Source: Macrosoma leucophasiata
Taxonomy: Eukaryota; Arthropoda; Insecta; Lepidoptera; Hedylidae
DNA length: 64,000 nucleotides
Assembly: GCA_036365455.1 (NCBI GenBank)
Contig: JAWQUS010000022.1
Span: 2,480,001-2,544,000, forward strand
Reading direction: 5' to 3'
Within the stretch, counting starts at the first letter, position 1. Each line of letters starts with the position of its first letter. Below the pieces are notes generated by a model. The model was given only the letters and a program-made list of their open reading frames with translations. It was not told where the DNA came from and made no database searches. Both the position numbers and the translations under genes were made by a program. Below are positions 50,853 through 61,876 of this stretch, piece after piece.

Positions 50853-51221
50853 TAATAAATAATTATAATGGCAACCCATTATACGTCCCAGTGCTGGGCA
50901 CGAGTCTCTCCCCTTTTTGGGGGGAGGCCTGGAGCTTACTCCACCACGCTGCTCCAATGCGGATTGGTGGAGGTGGGTGGGTTAGTGGCCAACCCGCTGT
51001 CGGATGTTTTCAAACCGCCCATAAGGCCTCCGACAAGGTTTAACGACTGCTATCTATCGATAGCAACCGGGACCGACGGCTCAACGTGCCCTCCGAAGCA
51101 CGGAAACGCGCATTTAATTTGCCACTAGCGGTCACCCATCACACTACCCGACCGCGCCCGTAGTGCTTAACCGAGCAGATCGCTTACGATCTACACCAGC
51201 CGCTGGGCCATGCGCGCTTCA
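50853..51221 (-). mobile_element. SINE-5S with 13-bp TSD
   Basis: Complete reversed copy: tail with ATAATAAATAATTATAATGG at left, head CGGTCACCCATCACAC and ending GCGCGCTTCA at right. CTACTGAAATTTA is duplicated at 50,840-50,852 and 51,222-51,234. This defines both ends of the family. Confidence 0.85.
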
Positions 51222-51287
51222 CTACTGAAATTTAAGATGTAAATAAAACAGAACATTTACGCCGGTTGTCCGTGTTGCTCTATGCCA

Positions 51288-51582
51288 CTCATAGAGCAAC
51301 ACCGGAAGGGAGTAGCCATATGCAGGCTTTCCCCTCTGTCAAAGTACAAGCCTAAATGGGCCTATACATGTCGCCTAGATGTTTAAATATGTGCACGAAA
51401 TTGTTTCTGTATTTTGTTAAGGTCAAGGTGTGAGTTACGTAGTAATAGACGATTTTTGTAGTGTGCGTGTGGGTCGCATGCATTTCCCCCCGCAAAAAAT
51501 GACAGACTGTTTTGCATCGGTAATAAACGCTATGGCTACTCCCCTCCGGTCCGCCGCGGCCGATGGCCCGTGTTGCTCTATG
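51288..51582 (+). mobile_element. MITE-H, most complete copy
   Basis: CATAGAGCAACACCGGAAGG to GGCCCGTGTTGCTCTATG, about 295 bp with full arms. The flanks ATGCCACT and ATACCACT differ at one base, consistent with an 8-bp duplication. Confidence 0.8.
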
Positions 51583-51605
51583 ATACCACTAAGCTTAGCA
51601 ATGGG

Positions 51606-51675
51606 GCTTCGGTAACTTAGTGGTAAAGTGGCTGGACTGATTATCCTGATCGCAGGTTTGATCCCTGCCCGAAGT
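51606..51675 (+). tRNA. tRNA-like sequence, probably pseudo
   Basis: 70 nt. Acceptor GCTTCGG/CCGAAGT (one G-U), D-arm ACTT/AAGT, T-arm GCAGG-TTTGATC-CCTGC perfect. The anticodon arm is CTGGA-CTGATTA-TCCTG with a U-U mismatch, giving GAT, an anticodon not expected of a nuclear isoleucine tRNA. It may be a relic. Confidence 0.35.
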
Positions 51676-52222
51676 TCTTACATAAATCGTAAAATAACAC
51701 AGCGATGGTTATCAGTTTATAACAACATATGTATTAATAAAAGCGATACAGTGTATGAAGGTGAACGAGCAGCTATCTCTTTCTTGGCTATAAAGTCAGA
51801 GAAAGACAGCGTATTTAAACTTGACATTATTTTCATTAAAATACAGTTGAAAGCGACAATTTCTTGTTAATATTGACCTTATGTAAACGAAACGATACTT
51901 TGAATTTTAAAATTTAATAAAATGTAATTTTATATAAAAAAGCAGCAAAAGTGTGCGTTGGTTTTCTTTGACGTATCTGCCGATCGGCAAAAGTTAAAAA
52001 AAAAAATTTTTTGTTTTCATAAGTTTGGACACGTTTTTTTTTTTGGTAGGTTAGTACTAGGTAGGTACTTATATAGAGCTAGATAGTCAAATTTCATCGA
52101 TATGTTTATAAATTTAAAACTATTAATCTTAAAATTATTAAAAGATACGTTATTAAATATAAAAAAAGATAGAGAAACATACGTAGAATCATGGAAAAAT
52201 ACTCAAAAAAGAATACCTATGT
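51676..52222. other. No gene seen
   Basis: AT-rich sequence upstream of FAR-A. A 60-codon open stretch after the tRNA-like block has no recognisable domain. Confidence 0.35.
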
Positions 52223-52442
52223 AGTGGTAAACGGTAGTATTCAGCACTATCGTGTTCCGGTCAGGTGGTAATGTACGCCCCTGTAATTTCTGCGGCACAG
52301 AGGCATAACACCATAGGCTTTAGGAGTGGTAACGCATCTGCATTTTGACCTTGGTCTTTGTGTGGGTGTCTATAGGCTGCAGTCATCACTTAACATCAAC
52401 GTGAACTGCATGCTTGTTTGCCACTTCCATTACATAAAAAAA
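52223..52442 (+). mobile_element. SINE-A, 5'-truncated
   Basis: Begins near GGTAGTATTCAGCACTATCG and ends CACTTCCATTACATAAAAAA. Confidence 0.8.
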
Positions 52443-52453
52443 ACCCTCCACCA

Positions 52454-52790
52454 AATCTAAGATGACCCTTAGGGCTTCCGCCACGAACTTGCCTCGCATC
52501 CAAATCGTCAGAATTTTGGATGGGAGCTTTGATTGGGTTCACTTTTCATCTTCTCTGAGTATCTGACATTCTTGAGTAATTTTTCACCTTCATTTTTGAA
52601 AGAATCAAATGTTTTTGAAAGGGGCGCGGCATCAGTTATGGGTCAAGAGCGTGTCAGATATTCTGAGAGGGTGAAAAATGTGCCTAAACAATGCTCCTAT
52701 CCAAAATTCAAACGATTCAGAACTTCAGAAGATGAGTAAGTTCGTGGCGAGTAGTAGCGACCTTTTGAATGTTTTAAGGGCTACCCTTTG
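52454..52790. mobile_element. Imperfect foldback element
   Basis: TTCCGCCACGAACTTGCCTC...TTTTGGATGGGAGC at left is loosely complementary to GCTCCTATCCAAAATTC...AAGTTCGTGGCG at right. Probably an old MITE. Confidence 0.5.
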
Positions 52791-52807
52791 AACGCGACTC
52801 TAGACAT

Positions 52808-53227
52808 TTTTTTTTTTATGTATTAAAAGTGGCAAACAAGCCTGCAGTTCACATTGATGTTAAGTGATGACTGCAGCCCATAGACACCCACACAATGACC
52901 AGGGATCATAATGCAGATGCGGTGCCACTCCTGAGGCATTAGGTGTTATGCCTCTGTGCCGGAAATTGAGAAGTGACGGAGAAAGTGACGGAGCTCGCGG
53001 GCGTATGCACCACTGCATTTCCTAATATACTTGCCGCTAAATGGTAGTGTTCAGCACTATCGTTTTCCGGTCAGGTGGTAATGTACGGCCCTGTAATTTC
53101 CAGCACAGAGGCATAACACCATAGGCCTCAGGAGTGGTAACGCATCTGCACTTTGATCTTGGTCTTTGTGTGGGTGTCTATAGGCTGTAGTCATGCTTGT
53201 TTGCCACTTCCATTACATAAAAAAAAT
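52808..53227. mobile_element. Opposed SINE-A pair
   Basis: A - strand tail half (52,808-52,968) is joined to a nearly complete + strand copy (52,969-53,227). Together they could fold back over about 150 bp. Confidence 0.75.
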
Positions 53228-53700
53228 CACCATAGTTTAAAATTGTAATTAATTTCGTAGCATATCGATTTTTAAGCGATTCTTGTAATCCTAAATAATG
53301 AATTAACTTGTTGATTAGATTGAACATTTTGCAATTGCTAAACAAAAAGAAATAAATTAGAAAAGTCAACACTTACGTCTGTATCACAGCACAGTCCTGA
53401 TTCGAGTCTTCAAAATCCACTGTAGTTATGTTATTAAGCCCTTAGACTAATAAAATAAGTCCCAATAAATTAGCATAAAATTATAAAAATTTAAGCATAA
53501 AATCTAAAATAACCGGACAAAGATCAACAAAGCGTCCGTTCCACTTTACGCTACAATGGTTACTGGAGTGGTGATTTTATGAAAAATGCATTTTAATCGA
53601 TTGAATAAACGCCAACTATAGTGAATTAGTTCTGACGCAGATGTAGAGACTTGGATTTTATATTAAACAAGATGTGTCCGCGGCCTTGCCCGCGTGAGAA
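53228..53700. other. Intergenic between FAR-A and FAR-B, no gene seen
   Basis: AT-rich; a candidate region for FAR-A 5' sequences, but no promoter motif was convincing. Confidence 0.35.
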
Positions 53701-53997
53701 TTTTTTTTTTTTTTATGTAATGTGCGTGGCAAACAAGCATGCAGTTCACATTGATGTTAAGTGATGACTGCAGCCTATAGACACCCACATGAAGACCAAG
53801 GTCAAAATGCAGATGCGTTACCACTCCTGAGGCCTAAGGTGTTATGCCTCTGTGCCGGAAATTACAGGGCCGTACATTACCACCTGACCGGAACACGATA
53901 GTGCTGAACACTACCATTTAGCGGCAAGTATATTAGGTAATGCGGTGGTGCCTACGCCCGCGAGCTCCGTCACTGAAGCTCTACCGCCAGTAAAAAT
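53701..53997 (-). mobile_element. SINE-A full-length copy
   Basis: Poly(T), then the complete reversed body to CTCTACCGCCAGT. Confidence 0.85.
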
Positions 53998-54349
53998 TTA
54001 TGATTGTTCAGTATCTACCCGGACGAAGTCGTGGGCGCAGCTAGTATAAAAGTAGCCTTAGTTACTCCTTATTACATCAGCTATCTGGCAGTGAAAGTCC
54101 CGTCAAAATCGGTCCAGCCGTTCCCAAGATTAGCCCCGCGAAATAGACAGACAGACAGACTTGTAAAAAATGTTGTTTTGGTTTATGTACCGTGTATGCA
54201 TACATATACAATTAGTAAAAAACGGTTATTTTTATATTACAAACAGACACTCCAATTTTATTTATTTTTATACACTAGCGACCCGCCCCGTCTTCGCGCG
54301 GGTACAATTTTATTATAATTTTATGTTATATTCATTCGTCAATTCCTAC
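53998..54349. mobile_element. Helitron-like remnants
   Basis: GGACGAAGTCGTGGGCGCAGCTAG at 54,020-54,043 (hairpin plus CTAG) and, reversed, CTAGCGACCCGCCCCGTC at 54,285. Between them is AATCGGTCCAGCCGTTCC, common in such elements. Confidence 0.45.
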
Positions 54350-54679
54350 TGATCTACTCGGTTAAGCACTACGGGTGCGGTCGGGTAGTGTGATGGGTGA
54401 CCGCTAGTGGCAAATTAAATGCGCGTTTCCGTGCTTCGGAGGGCACGTAAAGCCGTCGGTCCCCGTTGTTATCGATAGATAGCAGTCGTTAAACCTGTCG
54501 GAGGCCTTATGGGCGGTTTGAAAACATCCGACAGCGGGTTAGCCACTAACCCACCCACCTCCACCAATCCGCATTGTAGCAGCGTCGTGGAGTAAGCTCT
54601 AGGCCTCCCCCCAAAAAGGGGAGTGACTCGTGCCCATCAGTGGGACGTATAATAGGTTGCCATTATTATTATTATTAGA
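54350..54679 (+). mobile_element. SINE-5S copy
   Basis: Starts in the head (CGGTTAAGCACTACGGGTGC, GATGGGTGACCGCTAG) and ends TTGCCATTATTATTATTA. Confidence 0.75.
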
Positions 54680-54814
54680 CAAATGTTGACCCGGCGAACC
54701 TTTTTAAGTATAATGCTTTTATTTTTAGTATTTTTTTTTTACAAACCTCCTGACATCAACGAAAATATATGAACACGTGTATGATTACGTTATTATCGTT
54801 ATTGTGTATTATTT

Positions 54815-54909
54815 TACTGATGGTAGAGGTGTAATGAAGGAGCTCATGGGTATATTTTCCACTGCATCACCTAGTCTACTTGCGGCTAGATGGTAATGTT
54901 TGCACTATA
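54815..54909 (+). mobile_element. Old SINE-A head
   Basis: TTACTGATGGTAGAGGTG to GATGGTAATGTTTGCACTAT, highly diverged, stopping where repeat C begins. Confidence 0.5.
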
Positions 54910-54911
54910 GT

Positions 54912-55135
54912 CACACCGCGGACCCTCCGCCAAAATTCCATACAAACGCTTAATTTGGTCTCTATTACACAGACATCAATCAGTGACGTGTATTTACACG
55001 TGCACCTATGTGCACAGAGAATATTAAACGTCGCCGTAAGAGGGGAGGAGGTTGGGTGATGCGGAGAAATCGGGTGGGACGTCGAAGCGTCCATTCTATA
55101 CGTACGTAGTATTATTACGATATATTCTCTGCTAT
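54912..55135 (+). repeat. Repeat C copy
   Basis: CACACCGCGGACCCTCCGCC to GTATTATTACGATATATTCT; a full copy in intergenic DNA. Confidence 0.75.
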
Positions 55136-55444
55136 CATGGTGCTAAGCCCTCGATCTGCGTCACTAGAGCGGCCAAGTGCGAGTGTTCAGGAATTCCAGA
55201 CAGATTTGTTGTCGTGATGCAGCTGTCTCACCCCGAGGGTTTTGTCTTGTCTTGTCTTAGGCTACATCATTACCGATATTTTGCACGCCACTAGCATTTG
55301 TTGATGGAACCAAAAAATCCGCAGTGTGCGTTAGCTCTAAAAATTGTTTTCTTGTTGTACTTGAATCGAACCAGTCATTGATAGGTACAGTACAATCAAT
55401 AAAATTATATTTTCAAGCTGTTTCCAGCGATTTCTTCAACGTAA
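55136..55444. other. Nothing recognised
   Basis: Mixed-composition intergenic sequence without a gene. Confidence 0.35.
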
Positions 55445-55754
55445 CTGCCTCGGTAGCCTAGTGGTAGCAGGCCACTACTACTACGCTGAGGTCCTGGGTT
55501 CGATTCCCGGATAGGGGGTTATCAGAGATAACGGTGTAAAGTCCTTTATCCCTGGTTCTATTGGGACTTTTCCATTTTCTTGAAATTTCCCAGTACCTCG
55601 AAAATTGGTAATGTGCCCGGTGATGTCAACAGGCTCGTCACCTGTTACATGGGCCAAAAAGTAACCGGCGAATTGTGGGTGTTTGCATGTATGCTTGAAT
55701 GCATTTATTTACCTCTGCCTACCCCTTCGGCGATTACAGGCGTGAAGTTACGTT
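55445..55754 (+). mobile_element. SINE-B full-length copy
   Basis: Head GCCTCGGTAGCCTAGTGGTA and GGGTTCGATTCCCGGATAGG, ending GATTACAGGCGTGAAGTTAC. Confidence 0.85.
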
Positions 55755-55859
55755 TCTTCCACGTACTCTATATTTTTGGCACAAAAAGTATCTAAAGAAA
55801 CTAAGAAAAACTTTTTAATCATTTTTTTTTATGTAATGGATGGGTTTTTTTTATATCAA

Positions 55860-55957
55860 TGCTCACAGCTCCACATTAGGTATTATATAAACCTGTGTCG
55901 TAGATGCCGTTGTACACATACAAGACATACACAAACACCCAGACCCGAATATCTGTC
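55860..55957 (-). mobile_element. SINE-T tail fragment
   Basis: GCTCACAGCTCCACATTAGG to CACAAACACCCAGACCCG, reversed, without the tRNA-like head. Confidence 0.6.
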
Positions 55958-56296
55958 ATCATCATCATTTCAGCCAATAGACGTCCACTGCTGAACAAAG
56001 TCCTCCCCCAAAGAATGCCACAACGAACGGTCCCGGGCCGCTCTCATCCAGCGATTGCCCGCGACCTTCACTAGGTCGTCGGTCCATCTTGTGGGGGGTC
56101 TAGCTACGCTTCGTTTTCCGTTACGCGGTCGCCATTCAAGAACTGCTCTGCCCCAACGGCCGTCAGTTCTTCGAGCTATGTCCCCTGCCCACTGCCACTT
56201 GAGTCTCGCTATTCGGTGAGCTATGTCGGTAACTTTGGTTCTCATGCGGATCTCCTCATTTCTGATTCGATGTCGCAGAGAAACTCCGAGCATAGC
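55958..56296 (-). mobile_element. RTE-like LINE, C-terminal fragment
   Basis: The - strand reads GVSLRHRIRNEEIRMRTKVT, LKWQWAGDIARRTDGRWGRA and GKRSVARPPTRWTDDLVKVA with the stop near 55,970; tail CATCATCATC. Same family as 15,619. Confidence 0.8.
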
Positions 56297-56495
56297 CACA
56301 CCGCGGACACTCCGCCAAAATTCCATACAAACGCTTAATTTGGTTTCTATCCATCAGTGACGTGTATCTACACGCGCACCTGTGTGCTTAGCACGTACAA
56401 AATACCAACCATCGCCCTTAAGAGAGGAAGGGCTTGTGTATGTGTGCAAATCTGGCGGGACGTCGAAGTGTCCATTCTATACGTAGTATTACTAC
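56297..56495 (+). repeat. Repeat C copy, worn
   Basis: CACACCGCGGACACTCCGCC through CATCAGTGACGTGTATC to TCCATTCTATACGTAGTATT. It directly abuts the LINE fragment. Confidence 0.7.
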
Positions 56496-56520
56496 ATATT
56501 ATTATTATTATATATATATA

Positions 56521-56719
56521 TGACGACCCGGTTAGTCCAGCGGTGTGAAACCATCGTTTGATTCGAAGGGTCGCGGGTTCGATCCCCGCACCGGGACAAA
56601 TATTTGTATGGCCTACAGATATTTGTTTCGGGTCTGGGTGTTTGTGTATGTGTTGTATGTTTACAACGGCACCCACAACACAGGTTTATACCTACTGTGG
56701 GGCTGTGAGTGTAAGCGTA
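56521..56719 (+). mobile_element. SINE-T full copy
   Basis: Head GACCCGGTTAGTCCAGCGG and CGGGTTCGATCCCCGCACCG; tail ends GGGGCTGTGAGTGTAAGCG. Confidence 0.75.
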
Positions 56720-56869
56720 TTTTATTTTTATTTATTATTTATATTCTCTGGCATAGCTCTCTCCATTGCTCTCTGAGTGACCTTGAGCCTTCTTATGAGA
56801 CCCATAGTAAGCGACCACGTTTCTGTCCCATATGACATCATTGGCAACACACATTGGTCAATATCTGTA

Positions 56870-57017
56870 GGGCATACAAATATATGTTCCAGTGCGGAGA
56901 TCAAACGACTTAGATGACAACTCATCCGCAAATGTATCTTATCCGCGGATGAAATGTCACTTCGAACCCGCGACCCTTCGAATCAAACGGTGGTTTCGCA
57001 CCGCTGGACTAACCGGA
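56870..57017 (-). mobile_element. SINE-T head copy, reversed
   Basis: AACCCGCGACCCTTCGAATC and GCACCGCTGGACTAACCGG mirror the head of the copy 350 bp to the left. Confidence 0.65.
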
Positions 57018-57029
57018 CACTAGAACTAC

Positions 57030-57903
57030 TTACTGGTGGTAGAACTTTTTACTGGTAGTAGAGGGTTTGTACTAGGGTTACCACCTCTCCCGGAATTCCG
57101 GGAGTCTCCCGGATTTGAGCTTTGAAAATTAAAATCGCCCGTCTCCCGGAAGGAATTTAAAATATACTAAATTCACCCGGAATAACAAGTTGTTCAAAAG
57201 TAATGACTCGCGATGTCGAAATGGCTAAGAACGGCGTAAATTCTCGGCAGCATTCTTGCAGCCTTCTCGCCACTATCTCGCCACTGATGCCACTACTCGC
57301 CAGTGGGGTAGCTAGCTAGTTTTGTTAAAGTGATTGGCGTTCGTGTAGGTACCTACTTTATTTTATTGTCTCTTTCTGAGCCACGTGCGTGAGAGATTGC
57401 GTCGTCTTTTTCTCACTCATTTTCGTTCCTCATTTGTTAGTTATAAGTTTCATTCGTTCGTATTAGTCTGTATCTAACAGCAATCCATGTACTTGTGTCG
57501 TATTTTGATTAAATACAATTATTTCTATGTCGTTATTAATTCAAAATAAATAAAAAGTTATTTTAATCAATGTTTTTTTTTCTCCCGGATTTAAACAGCT
57601 AAGAGGTGGTAACCCTAGGTAGAGCTCCAGTGACGGAGCTCGTGGGCGTAGGCACCACCGCATTACCTAATATACTTGCCGCTAAATGGTAGTGTTCAGC
57701 ACTATCGTGTTCCGGTCAGGTGGTAATGTACGGCCCTGTTATTTCGGGCACTGAGGCACAACACCTTAGGCCTCAGGAGTGGTAACGCATCTGCATTTTG
57801 ACCTTGGTCTTTGTGTGGGTGTCTATAGGCTGCAGTCATCACTTAACATCAATGTGAACTGCATGCTTGTTTTCCACTACCATTTTTCATTTAAAAAAAA
57901 ACT
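57030..57903 (+). mobile_element. SINE-A split by a TIR element
   Basis: The SINE head (57,030-57,060 region, itself partly repeated) resumes at about 57,621 (GTAGAGCTCCAGTGACGG) and runs to the tail near 57,903. GTAGAG may be the target duplication. Confidence 0.7.
57072..57620. mobile_element. DNA element with CTAGGGTTACCACCTCT ends
   Basis: CTAGGGTTACCACCTCT at left and AGAGGTGGTAACCCTAG at right are exact complements. TCTCCCGGA words follow each. 549 bp, no transposase. Confidence 0.75.
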
Positions 57904-57944
57904 GTACTTACAATAATTTTTAGCATGATATGTTCTTAGGTTTT

Positions 57945-58050
57945 CGCGAGCCACACTCATTGAAATAAAACTATTTCGTGTATATTAAACTAAAATTATT
58001 TTTAAAATCTTTTCAGCTTTTCAGCTTCCGTGGTCCCGGGCAGTAATTTT
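57945..58050 (-). mobile_element. Penelope-like/foldback relative
   Basis: GTTCTTAGGTTTTCGCGAGC to CAGCTTCCGTGGTCCCGGGC, the reverse of the 30.9-kb copy. Confidence 0.5.
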
Positions 58051-58311
58051 TAGGTTAAAAATAAATAAGTCAATAGCCAGTAAATGAAACAGTTTTATGC
58101 GTGATCAGGGTTCGAAGTTTAGTATTTAATTTACATATATGAATCAAACGATCGGCGACCTTAATTTCGAAAACCGGATGACAGGCTTTTTTCCCATTGT
58201 ATGGCAATGTATTTATTTATTCTTCTTCATAACAGGTAAATGTGGAAAATTTAGTTTTGGAGGTAACTCCTTAAATGTTTGGATATCAGTGCAGAATCAT
58301 TTTGTTCATCC

Positions 58312-58312
<1 letters not shown>

Positions 58313-58347
<35 letters not shown>

Positions 58348-58566
58348 CTACCCACACAAATACCAAGATCAGAATGCAGATGCGTTACCACTCCTGAGGC
58401 CTAACGTGATATGCCTTTGTGCCGGAAATTACAGGGCCGTATATTACCACCAGTATATGACCGGAACACGATAGTGCTAAACACTAAAATTTAGCGGCAA
58501 GTATATAAGGTAATGCGGTGGTGCCTACGCCCGTGAGCTCCGTCACTGGAGCTCTACCACCGGTAA
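58313..58566 (-). mobile_element. SINE-A with (TA)n at its tail side
   Basis: A TA microsatellite (58,315-58,341) replaces the tail third. The body runs from CACACAAATACC to CTCTACCACCGGT and contains a small insertion (CAGTATATGA). Confidence 0.75.
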
Positions 58567-58790
58567 AAAATATTTTGCTGTGAAGTATGTACTTGCGTAA
58601 GTATGTACTTATGTACATACTATTGACATACGTACATATTATGTACTTTGTTTTTTTTAAAGGGGTTTTGTCCAACGACCTATCAACCCCATCGTACCCA
58701 ATACTAACTTAAACCATTTCTTATAAATTATATAAGGAAATAGAAAGGAAAATGTTATTGGTGAAGAATTAACTTAGATAATCGTCGAAT
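58567..58790. other. Nothing recognised
   Basis: Includes a TATGTACTT-type short repeat near 58,585-58,640; no gene. Confidence 0.35.
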
Positions 58791-58792
58791 TA

Positions 58793-58925
58793 GTCAGCCC
58801 GTGACCACGGCAGCTGGAAAGCGACCGAAACGTCGGGTGTATGAAGAAGTTTGGGAGTGTTATATACGCGAGAAAATCCGCAAGTTTAATTTCTACAATG
58901 TATGAAGCTCGCGAAAACCTACGAA
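58793..58925 (+). mobile_element. Penelope-like element, right half
   Basis: CCCGTGACCACGGCAGCTGG, AAGCGACCGAAACGTCGGG to AATGTATGAAGCTCGCGAAA, as at 38,330-38,454 but without the left arm. Confidence 0.65.
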
Positions 58926-59644
58926 AACGTTAACTTAGATAATTCTTTTGCGATTTCTGCATTTGGATTAGCTAAAATTTCCTAGAGTAGGCCAACATTC
59001 ATGAAATTTAAATTCAGTTCCTGCAATAGCAACATTCTCTCATTTCTGTTCCGTACACACTCCATCAGCAAATGGTGGACGTCTTCAATTTTGTTGCACG
59101 CTTCACAATTTGGTGATTCTTTCTTTTTCATTAGGAATGCAAATTTTGCTGATGGATAGTGACCGGAACGTAATCTTAAAACTAACTTAACATAATTCCT
59201 ATCGCTTATATCATTGAACCACGAGAAACGAGGAAGTTCACCCTGAATACTGTTGTACTAGATGCCTTTTTCTTTAGAAATACTATTGAAATGATTTGAC
59301 CAATTCGTAGAACATTTTATTTTAAATTTAGCAATATACTCTGTATAATGCGGTGTAAAGTTAAGTGGTGCTCAGTTGCTGCTAGTTTTGAAATTTGAAA
59401 CAGCAAAAGTTGTCGTTTCTCATTTTGCTAAAATTAATCTGCAGGCTTAAGGTAGATGGTACAGTCAACAATAAATATTGCACATCGAGCCTAGGAAGGA
59501 GACTTCGGCTTATTTCGGATCTGTAGAGCGTTACCTCTTTCGCACCTTAACTATTTGACGTTTGTCGACCATTTTGATCAAGTTTTTTTTTTTAATTTTA
59601 TGGCATCGTTTGTTATGCATATTGCCAGTGTCAAGTAAAACGAT
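58926..59644 (-). mobile_element. Possible old LINE remains
   Basis: The - strand around 58,980-59,260 can be read in pieces like a LINE endonuclease or RNase H tail (cysteine-rich CEACNKI...VHHLL), but with stops. No firm identity. Confidence 0.3.
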
Positions 59645-59952
59645 ATTTCGTATTCGTAAGCAACGTAAAAGTCAGAGTCGGACAGTCAATTTATCAGTCC
59701 GTCAGTCTGAGTCACAGTAATTCGAGTGAACCGATGGCTACTTTACCAGAACATTTCAATGGAGTTTTGAAGCTAACCTGAAAGGTCGTGTTTTCGCACT
59801 GTTATTCTATTTCACTATACACGAGCACTGTAATAAACCTATATCAAATAAAATGCCACCAACTTTATTCAATATAACTTAGAAATACACCAAGAAAATG
59901 AAATAAAATAAGAGCACCATACGCCTCTTTCAAGGTTCCGCCAAAACTCTTG
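59645..59952 (+). repeat. Interspersed repeat E, copy 2
   Basis: Matches 1-322 over its whole length at roughly 80-90 percent by eye, including the end CGCCAAAACTCT. Confidence 0.7.
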
Positions 59953-60176
59953 ATCAAGTTTTGACCAATACCGGACTAGACTAGTGATGACCTCGGTGCG
60001 GGCCTACGAGGCAGTTCTCTTTGACTGGGCTTGATCTGCCCCCGTTACGACAGGGGCGTGTTCCACCTTTCTTGGAGTGATCGCTACCTCAGGGAGAGAT
60101 GCTACTCTGGTTCGGGGATTGAACCCGACCTCCAGTCAGTCGGTCAGTCAGTCAGGTGGGCGTAGTTACCCGAGCT

Positions 60177-60418
60177 TATAGGTCGCGCCAGGTAAAAAGA
60201 ACGCTGGCGGTCAAGCTGCGCGTCATGTGTTTTTATTTCATTTTATGTTATTCTATGTAATATAGTTTTCAATCTGCCTACCAATACACGAAACCGCAAG
60301 CGAAAGCTAGATCAAAAATAAACCAATAGGGCTAGTACTTTCGTGCGCGAGTGTACCGATGCGCGAACACATCCCTTCTACTTTCTTCCAGCGTTCTTTT
60401 TACGTGGCGCGACCTATA
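60177..60418. mobile_element. MITE-M, identical to 34,024-34,265
   Basis: TATAGGTCGCGCC to GGCGCGACCTATA, 242 bp, no difference seen from the first copy. Confidence 0.85.
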
Positions 60419-60671
60419 CCAATTGGTGGCGTATCCGAATACGTGGGACAGGGACAGAGACTTTATTTGCGTTTGCCAATACCGGATTGACAGTGCTTAC
60501 GTAGGTAGTGTGCAACAGAGATAACACTCTACGAAGTCGAAACGAGCCGATCATCTCTTTCGCAGGCTCGATGTGCAATATTAATTGATGACTACTGTAT
60601 TTAGGTATATGTATATATATATTTTTTAGTTACCTTTCTTCGAACTTTGTTATCTGTTTAGTTTTATAATT

Positions 60672-61752
60672 AACTGCCTCAGTTGCCTAGTGGTAGCAGG
60701 CCACTGCAACTACGTTGGGGTCCTGGGTTCGATGCCCGGGCTATCAGAGATAACCATGTAATCCGGTAAAATCCTTTACCTCTGGTTCTAATGAGATTAT
60801 TCCATTTTCTGGTAGTTGCCCAGTACATCGGTGTTTGGTAATATGCTCGGAGATGTCAACAGGCTCGCCACCTGACACATGGGCCAAAACGTAACCGACG
60901 AATCGTGGGTGTTTGCATGTACGCTTGAATGCATTTGAGACATATCTTGACAAACTGGACCGATTAATTAATAATGCTATTCGATTTATCTTTCGTCTGC
61001 GCAAATTTGATCATGTCTCGACTTACCGGACACAGTTAAAATGGCTTCCCATCCGCCAAAGAAGGCAATTAAGGATTCTTTGTCAACTTTTTTCGATTCT
61101 TTTTTTAATTAAGTTAATTCTTCTCCTAATTATCTTAAGCACATTTTTCAGTACCTTAGCTCTACTCACTCTTTAGATCTTAGATCAAACGAGTCCTCTA
61201 CGCTCTCTATCCCTCTTCTAGCTATCATCGATCCGGCTTCGTCTCCAATTCTTTCGGTGTTCAAGCGGCTCGCTTGTGGAATGCGTTACCAGACACTCTA
61301 CGTAGATCTGGTTCTAAACTCACCTTTAAAAAAAACTGAAATCCTATCTTCGTCAATAAACTGCTCCATGTTATCATCATCATATTTATGTACGTATGTA
61401 TTTGTGTATACATGTTTGTATGTATATATATTTGTTCATATCTATGTAAATATATATTTTTTTATGTATTTGGTAACTAAATGGTGACTATTTGTTTTAG
61501 TATTTATCATGTATCTCTAGTATTATTATTATTTTTACGTCTATGGTTTCCCATGTTTGCTGTGTCATCATACCGCCTACCTAACTCTCTAAACTGCGAA
61601 TGGTTTAGCTGGTAGAGAGCTTTTAGCGTTAAGCACGCCATTTGTACCAGTATCATGTATGTATTGTGTGACAATAAAGAGTTATAAATCAAAATAAAAA
61701 ATACATGCATTTACCTCTGCCTACCCCTTTGGGGATTACAGGCGTGAAGTTT
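60672..61752 (+). mobile_element. SINE-B split by a LINE
   Basis: SINE-B at 60,672-60,936 and 61,705-61,752. ATGCATTT is duplicated at 60,929-60,936 and 61,705-61,712. Confidence 0.8.
60937..61704 (+). mobile_element. CR1/Jockey-like LINE, 3' part
   Basis: LDKLDRLINNAIRFIFRLRK and [20 protein letters not shown] correspond to the C-terminal part of the LINE at 22.7 kb. Further frames are broken. The 3' end reads CAATAAAGAGTTATAAATC. The 8-bp duplication proves insertion into SINE-B. Confidence 0.75.
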
Positions 61753-61857
61753 ATAATAATATAATGTGATTATAGAAGAAGGCCATATAGTAGCAGCGAG
61801 GAAACACCACAGAGGAAATTTAATATCGAATAAAAAATAGTTAAAATGAGAAACGAA

Positions 61858-61863
61858 TTTATT
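61858..61863 (-). terminator. FAR-B poly(A) signal
   Basis: AATAAA on the - strand, 13 bases past the FAR-B stop codon. Confidence 0.45.
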
Positions 61864-61876
61864 TCTTTTTTTTTTT

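Noticed and set aside
51628..51870. 80-codon frame after the tRNA-like block
   Set aside because: Starts inside the tRNA-like sequence and shows no domain or signal peptide.
53178..53372. 64-codon frame as the last FAR-B exon
   Set aside because: It does not match FAR C-termini and is partly SINE; the exon at 61,877-61,979 fits in sequence and phase.
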